Source: Kordia algicida OT-1
GTDB taxonomy: Bacteria > Bacteroidota > Bacteroidia > Flavobacteriales > Flavobacteriaceae
Direction of reading: 5' to 3'
Assembly: GCF_000154725.1 (NCBI RefSeq)
Contig: NZ_DS544873.1
Location: 2,251,537-2,315,536 of the forward strand
DNA: 64,000 bases
The notes under the pieces: model-generated
Seen by the model: the letters and a program-made list of their open reading frames with translations, nothing else
What the model was told of the DNA's origin: nothing
Database searches by the model: none
Translations under genes and position numbers: made by a program
Shown: piece by piece, positions 43,718-52,540 of the stretch
Layout: each line of letters opens with the position of its first letter
Position numbering within the stretch: position 1 is the first letter of the stretch

Positions 43718-44803
43718 TTATCTAAATAGATTCATGAACTCACCGTTGTAATCTTCATCAATGGTTTGCTTACTTATAAAATTGATCGAAAAATTTTCTT
43801 CTGTAAGCTCATCAAACTCATCGTACTTTTTCTCTATTTTATATAATCGTTTTCGCAATTCTTCTTTTCTTATAGGCTCTACTTCTTCAACTTGTTTTTG
43901 CGTGAAAGGACAAATAAATATTGCACCACTGTAACGTAATATTTGCCAAATACTTAAATCTGAAAATTCTTCCTTTACCTCTTTAGCTTCTTCGCTTGTC
44001 ATGCGTTTATTATTAGACCAGCCATGTAAATCATGGAAATTACTATATGCTATAAAAAGTCTACGATATAATCCTAAATGCATCACGCTATTTTCTCCAT
44101 AAATTTTTTCATAAGCGTCTGCAATTTCCTGCTGATATTCTGAATTGTAATTTATACCTGAACTATTATACATACTTTCAAATTCGTCTCTTGTTTTTAC
44201 AATTACCATTATTCGGTAGAGTTCTCCATCATGAATAGTATCATACATTATATGTAAAACTTGTATTTGAAAACGATTACTTATCCAATCTATCAATTGT
44301 TGCTTTAGTGAATCTACAATGAGTTCACCTCTTAAAACTTGCTTGACTTCTGCATATATAGGATCTTCAGGTAAAGGTTTGCTATCTGATTTATTTATGA
44401 TTTTACGACCTCTTACTAAAGATAATATTTTGTCTAATAATTTAATCGCAACAGCATAATCATCAGTTATACGCAGATTCTTTTTGTCTGAAAGCTTAAA
44501 ATTTTCATTTGGAAGCAAGCTTTTACAAAGTTTTTTGTTGACATAAACTAAATCATGTAGTGTTTCTTCTGAAAATTTCATCTTAAATACGTCTTCACCA
44601 GGAATATCATCATCAAATACATCATAAAAAGTAATAGATAATTCATAATGCCCATTTTCATTTTCTTTTATCATTAAAAAAAAATGAAAATCACGTCCAT
44701 TATGCCACCAGTCAACATTTATAGCTTCAAATGATATTGAGCAAAATTGAAAATCGTCTAGTCCGACATTTTTTAGTTTCTTTAATAGTGCATACTCCTT
44801 CAT
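43718..44803 (-). CDS. Hypothetical protein, unrecognised
   Basis: A 361-residue soluble, acidic protein without signal peptide or membrane segment. The N-terminus (KNVGLDDFQFCSISFEAINV) is a mix of beta and helix, residues 50-90 include an acidic loop (DVFDDDIPGEDVF), and the C-terminal 100 residues are strongly helical and charged (RKEELRKRLYKIEKKYDEFD). A single hydrophobic segment near WQILRYSGAIFICPF is too short for a clear membrane anchor. I cannot assign a family. The base composition is AT-rich compared with its neighbours. Confidence 0.7.
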   Translation of the reverse strand: MKEYALLKKLKNVGLDDFQFCSISFEAINVDWWHNGRDFHFFLMIKENENGHYELSITFYDVFDDDIPGEDVFKMKFSEETLHDLVYVNKKLCKSLLPNENFKLSDKKNLRITDDYAVAIKLLDKILSLVRGRKIINKSDSKPLPEDPIYAEVKQVLRGELIVDSLKQQLIDWISNRFQIQVLHIMYDTIHDGELYRIMVIVKTRDEFESMYNSSGINYNSEYQQEIADAYEKIYGENSVMHLGLYRRLFIAYSNFHDLHGWSNNKRMTSEEAKEVKEEFSDLSIWQILRYSGAIFICPFTQKQVEEVEPIRKEELRKRLYKIEKKYDEFDELTEENFSINFISKQTIDEDYNGEFMNLFR

Positions 44804-45057
44804 AAATATTTAAATTATAGCTTCAAAATTTACTATTTATTCATAATAAAGACGTTCATGACTTTCATTAGATACAATAAGGCAATTACAAAGCTTTCCC
44901 ATAATTTTATGATAATAACTTTCTACTATGTAAAAATACAAATTCTCTTTTCAATCTTCATTCATAAAAAATAGTAGTAAACCAGGTAATTATACGTGAA
45001 TGTATTCCGCTAAAAAACAGTATTTTAGAAATTCTATAAACTTAAAACAAACATACC

Positions 45058-46086
45058 ATGAGTAATACCCAAATTCCTTCAGGGTGGATTGGCGGATTTG
45101 CACAGTCAAATCCTGCTTTTGCATACCCTACGCCAGATTTATCTTCTCTTGAAATGAAAGATAACATGGATAATATTGATTTATTACAACGCCAACAAGG
45201 TGTCAAATGGCCCGAATTTAGTTGGCAAACCATTTTAGGAGATGAAAGTTCTCGATGTTTTCAAATGTTTTCTCCCTATATTTCCAGACTTGGTTATACC
45301 GACGAAGGACGCGTATATTCAATCATCTGTCCGCAACAAGGCGCTTGCTCACCAACATTTGGCTGTATGAATGTGGAAGTTACGGTTACAGGACAACGCG
45401 GTTGGGTTGATGAAACAGCAAAGACTTTTTATGCCGATATGACTGTGGAAGGCACAATTTGGTTCAGTCCAAGTACACATCAAGATGACAAAGTAAAAAA
45501 AATCTGGGCGCTTTTTAATAAACTTGGACTCAAATTTCCATCTTCCAAAGCAAATGCTATTAAAGTAAAAACACATAAATTTCAGGATCCAAATCATCCA
45601 ATATTCCCTGTAAGTCAAGGAGAAACGCCACGTTTTAAAAGTCCTGAATTTGCAAGACATGAACTTGAAGCGTGGAATGTTGGTCATATTGATGTACAGA
45701 TTGGAGGTATTGCCAAAACAGGAAATAAAATCGTTGATGATTTTAACGAAATGGTCATGTTTGCTTTCAATACAGCTTCTGGAAATATGCTGAAACAAGG
45801 AAATACATTAACATGGAATGTGTGGTTTACGCCACCAGAATTGGTTGATAAAGAAGAATGGCGTACTCATGCAGAACGCTGGCGAAAATCTATCGATGCC
45901 GATCATGGAAGTCCAACTGGTCCAGGAACAGAGGCTCGTTACTTTGATGGAACACCATTTAAATCTGCTGATGCTTTTGATACCGAAATGAAAGGTGTTT
46001 TAAAAGCGGAAATAGGAACTATTAAACAAACGGAAATCAACAAAGTTGAAGGTTTTCTAAATAAGCATTTTAAAGGTGAGTTGTAA
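45058..46086 (+). CDS. Hypothetical protein, unrecognised
   Basis: A 342-residue protein without signal peptide or membrane segment, starting MSNTQIPSGWIGGFAQSNPA. It is rich in Trp and has a Cys pair region (SIICPQQGACSPTFGCMNVE). Segments such as FYADMTVEGTIWFSP and LTWNVWFTPPELV look like beta strands. The C-terminal third is helical. No family comes to mind; the folded, mixed composition and good codon pattern support a real gene. It stands alone, with 250 bases upstream and a terminator at 46132-46172 downstream. Confidence 0.7.
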   Translation: MSNTQIPSGWIGGFAQSNPAFAYPTPDLSSLEMKDNMDNIDLLQRQQGVKWPEFSWQTILGDESSRCFQMFSPYISRLGYTDEGRVYSIICPQQGACSPTFGCMNVEVTVTGQRGWVDETAKTFYADMTVEGTIWFSPSTHQDDKVKKIWALFNKLGLKFPSSKANAIKVKTHKFQDPNHPIFPVSQGETPRFKSPEFARHELEAWNVGHIDVQIGGIAKTGNKIVDDFNEMVMFAFNTASGNMLKQGNTLTWNVWFTPPELVDKEEWRTHAERWRKSIDADHGSPTGPGTEARYFDGTPFKSADAFDTEMKGVLKAEIGTIKQTEINKVEGFLNKHFKGEL

Positions 46087-46131
46087 ATAAATCGTCTAAA
46101 TACAAGATCAAGTTTATCAATTGAAATTTTA

Positions 46132-46172
46132 AAAACACCAAGGAACTATCAATATAATTTCTTGGTGTTTTT
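46132..46172. terminator. Bidirectional terminator between convergent genes
   Basis: AAAACACCAAG pairs perfectly with CTTGGTGTTTT around an 18-base loop, with a T-run on the right and an A-run on the left. It lies between the hypothetical gene ending at 46086 and the TerB gene ending at 46180. Confidence 0.85.
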
Positions 46173-46179
46173 TATGGTT

Positions 46180-46866
46180 TTATAATGGTTTTACTTCTTC
46201 AATTTCGTCTTCTGCTATGTTTTTCGTTTGCAGTTTGTCAATAATAGTACGGTACATATCTTTTGGCAATCCGCATGCAATAAGATATTCTTTCATTAAA
46301 TTTTCTTCCGATTTATCAATAATTCCATCTGCTAATAAGACAACTCCTGCTTGGGCTAAAATATTCATGATCGCTTCCGCAGATAGTTCATTTCTGGCTT
46401 CATTCAGCAAATTGAATACAAAATTATCTTTGTTTTGATCGCGTTTCACTTGTTCCATTACTTGCATCAATTCGGGTTTTACATCACCAAATTGTTCAAT
46501 AGCATCCATAATTTCACGTTCTTCTTCTGCGGCAAAATCTCCATCAATTACCGACATGTGCGTCATAGCAGCAACCAAAGCTCTTGCATACGTATATCTT
46601 GCTTGATGTTGTACATTTTCTTGTACTGCTTGCGACTGATTAAGAATATCTTTTATTTTTTCGTTGTAGGCACTTTTACAATTATTGCATTCGTAGAAAC
46701 GATCAACAACATCTAAAGGAATTACAGGAATAAAAAATAAAGTAAACCATCTTCGGTATAACTTATTTACTAATGACCCATTTGAACAATTTGGGCAACT
46801 ATTCATTAATACTGGGCTTTCGCTGATGGTGTGTTTGATTCCTCTGGTTCCGAAAATTATAAACAT
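46180..46866 (-). CDS. TerB family protein with N-terminal zinc ribbon
   Basis: A 228-residue protein. The N-terminal zinc ribbon has NSCPNC and YECNNC pairs around a hydrophobic stretch (WFTLFFIPVIPLDVV), and the helical TerB domain follows (about 90-215) with acidic metal-binding segments SVIDGDFAAEEERE and LADGIIDKSEENL. TerB-type domains are linked to tellurite resistance and membrane stress systems, but isolated TerB proteins have no fixed role. ATG 46866 gives the family-like MFIIFGTRGIKHT; upstream codons would add an odd 19-residue lead. Confidence 0.85.
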   Translation of the reverse strand: MFIIFGTRGIKHTISESPVLMNSCPNCSNGSLVNKLYRRWFTLFFIPVIPLDVVDRFYECNNCKSAYNEKIKDILNQSQAVQENVQHQARYTYARALVAAMTHMSVIDGDFAAEEEREIMDAIEQFGDVKPELMQVMEQVKRDQNKDNFVFNLLNEARNELSAEAIMNILAQAGVVLLADGIIDKSEENLMKEYLIACGLPKDMYRTIIDKLQTKNIAEDEIEEVKPL

Positions 46867-46951
46867 ATGGTTTCCTTTTTTCGTAAATATACTATAAAAT
46901 TTTAACAAAGAAATACAATGCACGCACAGTATTTACAACCATAATGTTTCC

Positions 46952-46959
46952 TATATTTG
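46952..46959 (+). promoter_or_regulatory. TAnnTTTG promoter box for the MBL/rhodanese gene
   Basis: TATATTTG matches the Bacteroidota -7 box TAnnTTTG, 18 bases before the ATG at 46978. A partial upstream element, TTTAC, is about 18 bases to the left. Confidence 0.5.
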
Positions 46960-46977
46960 TAGTGTAATTCAAGAAAA

Positions 46978-48387
46978 ATGAAAATTCAACAAATATATAC
47001 AGGTTGCTTAGCGCAAGGTGCGTATTACATCGAATCTAATGGTGAAGCTGCAATAATTGATCCTTTACGTGAAACGAAAACGTATGTTGAAAAAGCGACT
47101 GAAAATAATGTGCATATCAAATATGTTTTTGAAACACATTTTCATGCAGATTTTGTGTCTGGTCATCTAGACTTAGCAAAAGCGACAGGTGCCACAATTG
47201 TTTTTGGACCCGATGCTACAACAGATTACGAGATGTACAGTGCAAAAGATGGTGAAGAATTTAGCATCGGAAACATCAAAATAAAAGTACTACACACACC
47301 AGGACATACGTTAGAATCTACTACGTATTTATTGATTGATGAAAACGGCAAAGAACATGCTATTTTTTCAGGTGATACTTTATTTTTAGGTGATGTTGGA
47401 CGACCTGATTTAGCCATTAAATCCGATCTTACAAAAGAGGATTTAGCAGGAATGTTGTTCGATTCGCTTCGCACAAAAATAATGCCTTTACCAGATGATG
47501 TAATTGTATATCCCGCACACGGAGCAGGTTCTGCTTGTGGAAAAAACCTCAGCAAGGAAACTGTAGGAATCTTGGGCGAACAAAAGCAAACGAATTATGC
47601 ATTGCGAGCTGATATGACGAAAGAAGAATTTATTAAAGAAGTCTTAGACGGAATTACGCCACCACCGCAATATTTTTCTAAAAATGCTTTGCTCAACAAA
47701 GTCGGATATACTGCTTTTGAAACCGTTTTAGAAAAAGGTGATATTCCACTAACGCCAGAAAGATTTGAAGCGTTGGCAAATGAAGAAAGTGCATTGGTTT
47801 TGGATGTCCGAAACCGAAAAGATTTCCTTAATGAACATATTCCGAATAGTATTTTTATTGGACTCGACGGAAGTTTTGCGCCTTGGGTTGGTGCTTTGAT
47901 TGCAGATTTGCAACAACCAATTCTGCTAGTTGTACCCAAAGGAAAATCGGCGGAAGCCATAACACGCCTCTCAAGAGTTGGTTACGACAATACGTTAGGA
48001 TATTTAGAAGGAGGATTAAAAGCTTGGAAAAAAAGTGGTAGAGAAACCGCAACAATCCACTCAATATCCGCAGAAGAATTTGCAAAGCGTTTAAAGAAAA
48101 GCAAATTAAATGTACTTGATGTTCGTAAAGATGGCGAATACAAAGCAAAACACATGGAAGGTGCACAACATTTTGCATTAGATTATATTGATAAAAACAT
48201 GAATGAAGTTGACGCAAATAAAGCATATCACATACATTGTGCTGGCGGATATCGTTCCGTGATTGCAGCTTCTATCTTAAAAGCACGTGGCTTTCATAAA
48301 GTAACGGATGTTGCTGGCGGTTTTAAGCATATCAAAGAAACAGATATTCCTTTAACGGAATTTGTGTGTCCTTCTACGCTTTCTTAA
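46978..48387 (+). CDS. MBL-fold hydrolase with two rhodanese domains (persulfide dioxygenase/CstB-like)
   Basis: A 469-residue cytoplasmic protein. The metallo-beta-lactamase part has THFHADFVSGH (H54, H56, D58), HTPGHT and SGDTLFLGDVGRPD, the pattern of ETHE1/BLH persulfide dioxygenases. Two rhodanese domains follow: the first (about 260-365) has no Cys at the active loop (LLVVPKGKS), the second has C421 in HCAGGYRS. The protein should oxidise glutathione-type persulfides and transfer sulphur, a sulfide detoxification role. It stands alone with its own promoter and terminator. Confidence 0.9.
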   Translation: MKIQQIYTGCLAQGAYYIESNGEAAIIDPLRETKTYVEKATENNVHIKYVFETHFHADFVSGHLDLAKATGATIVFGPDATTDYEMYSAKDGEEFSIGNIKIKVLHTPGHTLESTTYLLIDENGKEHAIFSGDTLFLGDVGRPDLAIKSDLTKEDLAGMLFDSLRTKIMPLPDDVIVYPAHGAGSACGKNLSKETVGILGEQKQTNYALRADMTKEEFIKEVLDGITPPPQYFSKNALLNKVGYTAFETVLEKGDIPLTPERFEALANEESALVLDVRNRKDFLNEHIPNSIFIGLDGSFAPWVGALIADLQQPILLVVPKGKSAEAITRLSRVGYDNTLGYLEGGLKAWKKSGRETATIHSISAEEFAKRLKKSKLNVLDVRKDGEYKAKHMEGAQHFALDYIDKNMNEVDANKAYHIHCAGGYRSVIAASILKARGFHKVTDVAGGFKHIKETDIPLTEFVCPSTLS

Positions 48388-48441
48388 ATAAAAATAGAAA
48401 CTAAAAAAAGTGTTCTAATCACTTCTTTATATAAATAAAAA

Positions 48442-48465
48442 AAAGGCGCTTGGTCTGGCGCCTTT
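48442..48465 (+). terminator. Terminator after the MBL/rhodanese gene
   Basis: AAAGGCGC and GCGCCTTT form a perfect eight-base stem. A-run left and short T-run right suit convergent genes. Confidence 0.8.
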
Positions 48466-48528
48466 ATATGTGCTAAAAATCACTCGTGATTTTATTTTGT
48501 TTTATTTAGTATACTATTTGAATGCTTC

Positions 48529-49365
48529 CTAGTATAAGAAGTTTAAAGCAGTAATGTCGTTTCCGTTAAATTCTCCATCTTCTGAAGAACTGAAACAAGC
48601 ATTCATTAAAGATGTTGGATCCCAACCTGTAGGTGTTCCTGGAATATGGATTGCTCCAACTCCTGCACTACCTTCATTTGAATTTTGTCCACAACTTTGT
48701 CTGCTGAAGTAGTCTGAATGACGGAATCCAATCGAGTGTCCTATTTCATGTCCAATTACATGTTCATGTACATTGTTACTGTAAGGAGCCATACCTGAGT
48801 TAATTTTAACCCACTTGTATGGATTTCCTCCTGAAGGGAAACCTGCAGATCCACCTGCTCCACCTTGTACTTGATATACTACCATATCTTTATTTTGATA
48901 GTCAGTACCAAATGTTAATTGGAAACTAATACTTAGGTTTAATGCATTATAGTTATCTACTGCCCATCTAAGTCCAGTTTGCATTTTAGTTGTTAATCCA
49001 TTAGAGTTATTTCCTGTATATCCAATGATTGTAATTACTCCTGGAGAAACTAAATTGTTTGTACGATATTGTTTGCTTGTAATATCTCCACCGAGTTCCA
49101 TGTTCATTAATTGGTCACGTGTAAAGAAGATATCACCTTCCATCATATATCCTTCTTCGATTTTACCATTTGGCTTTTCGAAAGATGCTTCTTGCATATC
49201 GAATGTGTTGAAGTGAAGTGATTGTGCTTTTTGAAGTACGTCTTGTGGGATTCCGATAGCTGTGTCTTGCTCCTCGTCTACTACGGCAGTGTCTTTACTA
49301 CAAGATACCATAGTGATCCCTAACCCTAATGCCAACGCAAAGGTTAAGTTTTTAATTTTTTTCAT
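48529..49365 (-). CDS. M57-type HEIGH metalloprotease, lipoprotein
   Basis: A 278-residue lipoprotein protease. The signal peptide MKKIKNLTFALALGLGITMV is followed by SC (lipobox). The zinc motif HEIGHSIGFRH (HExxHxxGxxH) is of the metzincin type and lies in the middle of the mature part. Downstream Cys residues and a Gly/Ser-rich segment are typical for the dual-action HEIGH group in Bacteroidota. It is exposed at the surface or periplasm. ATG 49365 was chosen over an upstream extension to 49440 because it begins the signal peptide. Confidence 0.9.
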   Translation of the reverse strand: MKKIKNLTFALALGLGITMVSCSKDTAVVDEEQDTAIGIPQDVLQKAQSLHFNTFDMQEASFEKPNGKIEEGYMMEGDIFFTRDQLMNMELGGDITSKQYRTNNLVSPGVITIIGYTGNNSNGLTTKMQTGLRWAVDNYNALNLSISFQLTFGTDYQNKDMVVYQVQGGAGGSAGFPSGGNPYKWVKINSGMAPYSNNVHEHVIGHEIGHSIGFRHSDYFSRQSCGQNSNEGSAGVGAIHIPGTPTGWDPTSLMNACFSSSEDGEFNGNDITALNFLY

Positions 49366-49529
49366 TTTAAAAGTTTTTTCGGTTAATGTTATAAATTGTT
49401 TGGAGCGATTTTTAACACAGTCCAAAAGTAAAAAAAACATTGAATAATCACTAATAAAATGTTAAAAAAATTAATAATACTTAAAAAATTAACACATTTT
49501 ACATGTTTTGTTAGAAATTTATCAAAAAA

Positions 49530-49555
49530 AATAAGCACCTAAAAAAGTGCTTATT
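49530..49555. terminator. Hairpin terminator after clpS
   Basis: AATAAGCAC and GTGCTTATT form a perfect nine-base stem with an eight-base loop, just after the clpS stop on the minus strand. The A-run before it becomes a T-run for leftward transcripts. Confidence 0.8.
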
Positions 49556-49586
49556 ATCCATGATTTATTTAAAATAATTTGTTTAT

Positions 49587-49862
49587 CTATACTATTTCAG
49601 CAGAAAGCCCAGCTTCAAGTAGCTTACTACATCTGGGTTTTAATTCTTCATATTTTCCTGTTTTTACAGTGCATTTTCCTTTATAGTGTACAATTATAGA
49701 ACATTGTTCTGCTTGTTCTGCGGTATGATCGCAAGCATAAATTAGTGTTTCAATTACATGATCGAATGTATTTACATCGTCATTGTACAATACTATTTCA
49801 TTGTTCTTTTGTACATCTTCTAAGGTGAGAAGTTCTTCCTTAATTTTTTCTTGTGTACTCAT
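49587..49862 (-). CDS. clpS: ATP-dependent Clp protease adaptor ClpS
   Basis: Presents N-degron substrates to ClpA/ClpC. The 91-residue protein has the conserved core IVLYNDDVNTFDHVIETL and ACDHTAEQAEQCSIIVHYKGK, with the ligand-pocket NDD and H residues present. ATG 49862 was preferred to a GTG two codons earlier. It is last in the minus-strand run from the DoxX-type gene, sixteen bases after prmA. Confidence 0.92.
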   Translation of the reverse strand: MSTQEKIKEELLTLEDVQKNNEIVLYNDDVNTFDHVIETLIYACDHTAEQAEQCSIIVHYKGKCTVKTGKYEELKPRCSKLLEAGLSAEIV

Positions 49863-49878
49863 TTTCACTATTTTACTG

Positions 49879-50712
49879 CTAATTTACAAATTTTAGCGCA
49901 ACCCAATTATTTTTTTCTAGTTTGTCTGCAAATTTTAACGCACTTTTAGTACATTCTTCGGTAATCATAGGAATATCTTCCGTATAAAAACCACTTAAAA
50001 ATAAAATTCCGCCTGCATTCAAACAAGTAGCATATTGATGAATGTCCTTTAATAGAATGTTCCTGTTGATGTTTGCAATGATAATGTCATATTTTTTATC
50101 CTTCAACAAAGAAACATCGCCTTCGTATACCGAAATATGATGACAATTGTTGCGTTCCACATTTTCAAGGGAATTAAGGTAACACCAATTGTCAATATCA
50201 ATCGCGTCTAATGGTTTGGCGCCTTTCATTTCTGCTAAGATTGCCAAAACACCAGTTCCGCAACCCATATCCAACACTTTTTTATTTGTCATATCGGTGT
50301 TTAAGATATGTTGCAACATCATGTGTGTTGTTTCGTGATGACCAGTCCCAAAGCTCATTTTCGGTTCAATGACAATGTCATAAGCAACCGAGGGTTTTTC
50401 ATGGAATGGTGCGCGTACTACACATTTTCCGTCTACTTCTATAGCTTCAAAATTCTTTTCCCATTCTTCGTTCCAGTTGACTTGTGCTATTTCTTCATGC
50501 TGATAACTGATTTCAAATTCGGTACTTTTTAGTATTTGAATATCTTCCAAAATTTCTGCATGCCAATCATCTTTTTGTATGTATGCGTTGACACCTTCTT
50601 CATTTTCTACAAAGCTTTCAAAACCTGCAAAACCTAACTCTGCAATCAAAATTTCGGTTGCTGGCTGCATAGGTTGTACTTTGAATGTGTATCCAATATA
50701 GGTTGTAGACAT
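49879..50712 (-). CDS. prmA: Ribosomal protein L11 methyltransferase
   Basis: Methylates lysines and the N-terminus of ribosomal protein L11 with S-adenosylmethionine. The 277-residue protein has the SAM-binding loop LDMGCGTGVLAI, preceded by FGTGHHETT (the family's substrate-entry motif), and the IIIANINRNIL segment of motif IV. The N-terminal 90 residues form the L11-binding domain. It lies one base after tpiA and precedes clpS, a conserved flavobacterial order. Confidence 0.93.
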   Translation of the reverse strand: MSTTYIGYTFKVQPMQPATEILIAELGFAGFESFVENEEGVNAYIQKDDWHAEILEDIQILKSTEFEISYQHEEIAQVNWNEEWEKNFEAIEVDGKCVVRAPFHEKPSVAYDIVIEPKMSFGTGHHETTHMMLQHILNTDMTNKKVLDMGCGTGVLAILAEMKGAKPLDAIDIDNWCYLNSLENVERNNCHHISVYEGDVSLLKDKKYDIIIANINRNILLKDIHQYATCLNAGGILFLSGFYTEDIPMITEECTKSALKFADKLEKNNWVALKFVN

Positions 50713-50713
50713 A

Positions 50714-51463
50714 TTATATAGCGTTTATGATGGCAACGAAATCTGCAGCTTTTAGGGAAGCACCACCAATTAATCCTCCATCAACATCTTCTTTTGCAAA
50801 AATTTCTGCGGCATTGGCAGGTTTTACACTTCCTCCATATAAAATAGAAACGCCATTTCCTGTTTCGTCTCCAAATTTCTCTGAAACTGTTTTACGAATA
50901 AACGCGTGCATTTCTTGTGCTTGCTCAGGCGAAGCCGTTTCTCCTGTTCCAATTGCCCAAACCGGCTCGTAGGCTAATACAATATTTTTCCAAGCTGCTG
51001 TATCTAAATGAAAGAGTGCATTTTTTAACTGATTTTCTACGATATTGAAATGATTTCCAGCTTTGCGATCTTCTAATTCTTCCCCAAAACAAAAAATAAT
51101 TTCTAGCTCGTTAGCTAAGGCTGCATCTACTTTTTTGGCTAATAATTCATCGGTTTCACCAAAATAAGCTCTACGTTCACTGTGTCCTAAAATTACCGTT
51201 TTAATTCCGACACTTTTTAGCATTCTTGCAGAAACTTCTCCTGTATATGCACCTTTCGCTTCTTGGTGCATATTTTGTGCAATTACCTCAACATTGAATG
51301 TTTTTAATACGTTAAACGCCTGAAAAAGATTTACAAATGCTGGTGCGACCATCACGCTGGCATCTGTGTTTGGTACTTGTTCAATTAAGTCATTTAATAA
51401 AGCTTCCGTTTCAGAAAGATCATTGTTCATTTTCCAGTTTCCTGCAACTATTTTACGTCTCAT
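50714..51463 (-). CDS. tpiA: Triose-phosphate isomerase
   Basis: Interconverts glyceraldehyde-3-phosphate and dihydroxyacetone phosphate in glycolysis. In this 249-residue barrel the active residues are N9 and K11 (GNWKMN), H94 (ILGHSERR) and E166 (AYEPVWAIGTG). The loop YGGSVKPANA and GGLIGGASL bind phosphate. It lies 14 bases after the TlpA-type gene and one base before prmA. Confidence 0.96.
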   Translation of the reverse strand: MRRKIVAGNWKMNNDLSETEALLNDLIEQVPNTDASVMVAPAFVNLFQAFNVLKTFNVEVIAQNMHQEAKGAYTGEVSARMLKSVGIKTVILGHSERRAYFGETDELLAKKVDAALANELEIIFCFGEELEDRKAGNHFNIVENQLKNALFHLDTAAWKNIVLAYEPVWAIGTGETASPEQAQEMHAFIRKTVSEKFGDETGNGVSILYGGSVKPANAAEIFAKEDVDGGLIGGASLKAADFVAIINAI

Positions 51464-51477
51464 GTTATTAGTTTTTT

Positions 51478-51969
51478 TTATTGTTTGATTGCGTTTTGCA
51501 ATGCTTCATCATTGGTTTTTATAGCTTCAAAAAGCTTGATGCTTCCGTCAGGATTCACAATCATGTATCGTGGAATCCAATTGAGTCCAATGGCTTTTCC
51601 AAAAGCACCTTTCATGCCCGATGTTACAAAGTAATGTTCTCCGACAAGGTTATATTTTTGAATACCAGCTTTCCAGCTATTTTCTTTTCGATCCAAAGAT
51701 AAAAATAGGTAGGTTAACTGCGAATTATTTTTTTGAATTTCTTTTACGCCCGGAATTCCTTCCAAACAATCGCCACACCAAGAAGCCCAAACGTCAATAA
51801 ATATCGTTTGTCCTTTGTGTTTTTCCAGTATTTCTTTGAATTTTATATTTTTCCCATCAACAGTACGCATGGTTTCTTGTAATGCTTCTGGCGGAAATTC
51901 TGTTAAGATTTCTTTTTTACAACCAATTACTAAGAAAGCAATAGTGAGTATGTATATGAAGTGTCTCAT
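51478..51969 (-). CDS. TlpA family thioredoxin-like lipoprotein
   Basis: A 163-residue exported thioredoxin-fold protein. The signal peptide ends in FLVIGC, a lipobox-like site. The active site WASWCGDCLEGIP has the CxxC pair, here CGDC, and the cis-Pro loop is in NWIPRYMIVNPDG. It should reduce or transfer thiols in the periplasm. ATG 51969 was chosen since the open frame upstream overlaps the YkuD gene by 53 bases and delays the signal peptide. It is followed by tpiA after 14 bases. Confidence 0.85.
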   Translation of the reverse strand: MRHFIYILTIAFLVIGCKKEILTEFPPEALQETMRTVDGKNIKFKEILEKHKGQTIFIDVWASWCGDCLEGIPGVKEIQKNNSQLTYLFLSLDRKENSWKAGIQKYNLVGEHYFVTSGMKGAFGKAIGLNWIPRYMIVNPDGSIKLFEAIKTNDEALQNAIKQ

Positions 51970-51970
51970 T

Positions 51971-52540
51971 CTACTTTTGAATTGTAATTTGCGTTTTTTT
52001 GGTAATGTATGGGTAGATTTCATTTACGTCACTGTTTTTCATTGAAATGCATCCAAGTGTCCAATTTTGCTTTGTATCAATCATGTGATCCATTCCTTCG
52101 GGAACACCGTGAATACCTACTTCTCCTCCAATAGTTTCTCCTTCTTTGATAATTCCGTTTGCTTTACGCTGATTGAACTTTTTCCAAGAACTTTTATTCG
52201 GGTAATCAATCCAAATAAATTTTGACCAACTGCGATGCGGATATTTGTCTCGTACTCCAAAAACACCTTCTGGCGTTCGTTTGTCGCCTTCTTTTTCTTT
52301 ATCGTCTACAGGATTTCCTCCAAAAACAACATTGTATTTTTTTACCAACGTATCTGCCGTAAAAACGGAAAGTGTATAATCACTTTTGTCAATAAGAATA
52401 CGAATACTCGTTTTTGCGGGCAATAATTGTTTTAGTGTTGTTTCAGAAGTTTTGGCATTTTTGTTTGCTGTTTCCCGTTTGCACGATTGCACACAAAACA
52501 ATGTAATTAAAGAGACGAAAAGTAGCGTAAAAGCTTTCAT
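51971..52540 (-). CDS. L,D-transpeptidase (YkuD family), lipoprotein
   Basis: A 189-residue lipoprotein (signal peptide ending CVQSC) with a YkuD catalytic domain. The motif runs from IHGVPEGMDHM to WTLGCISM, with the catalytic Cys in GCIS; the His expected before is in IHG. L,D-transpeptidases make 3-3 crosslinks in peptidoglycan or attach proteins. It lies between the oppB-type gene (next base) and the TlpA-type gene, on the same message. Confidence 0.88.
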   Translation of the reverse strand: MKAFTLLFVSLITLFCVQSCKRETANKNAKTSETTLKQLLPAKTSIRILIDKSDYTLSVFTADTLVKKYNVVFGGNPVDDKEKEGDKRTPEGVFGVRDKYPHRSWSKFIWIDYPNKSSWKKFNQRKANGIIKEGETIGGEVGIHGVPEGMDHMIDTKQNWTLGCISMKNSDVNEIYPYITKKTQITIQK

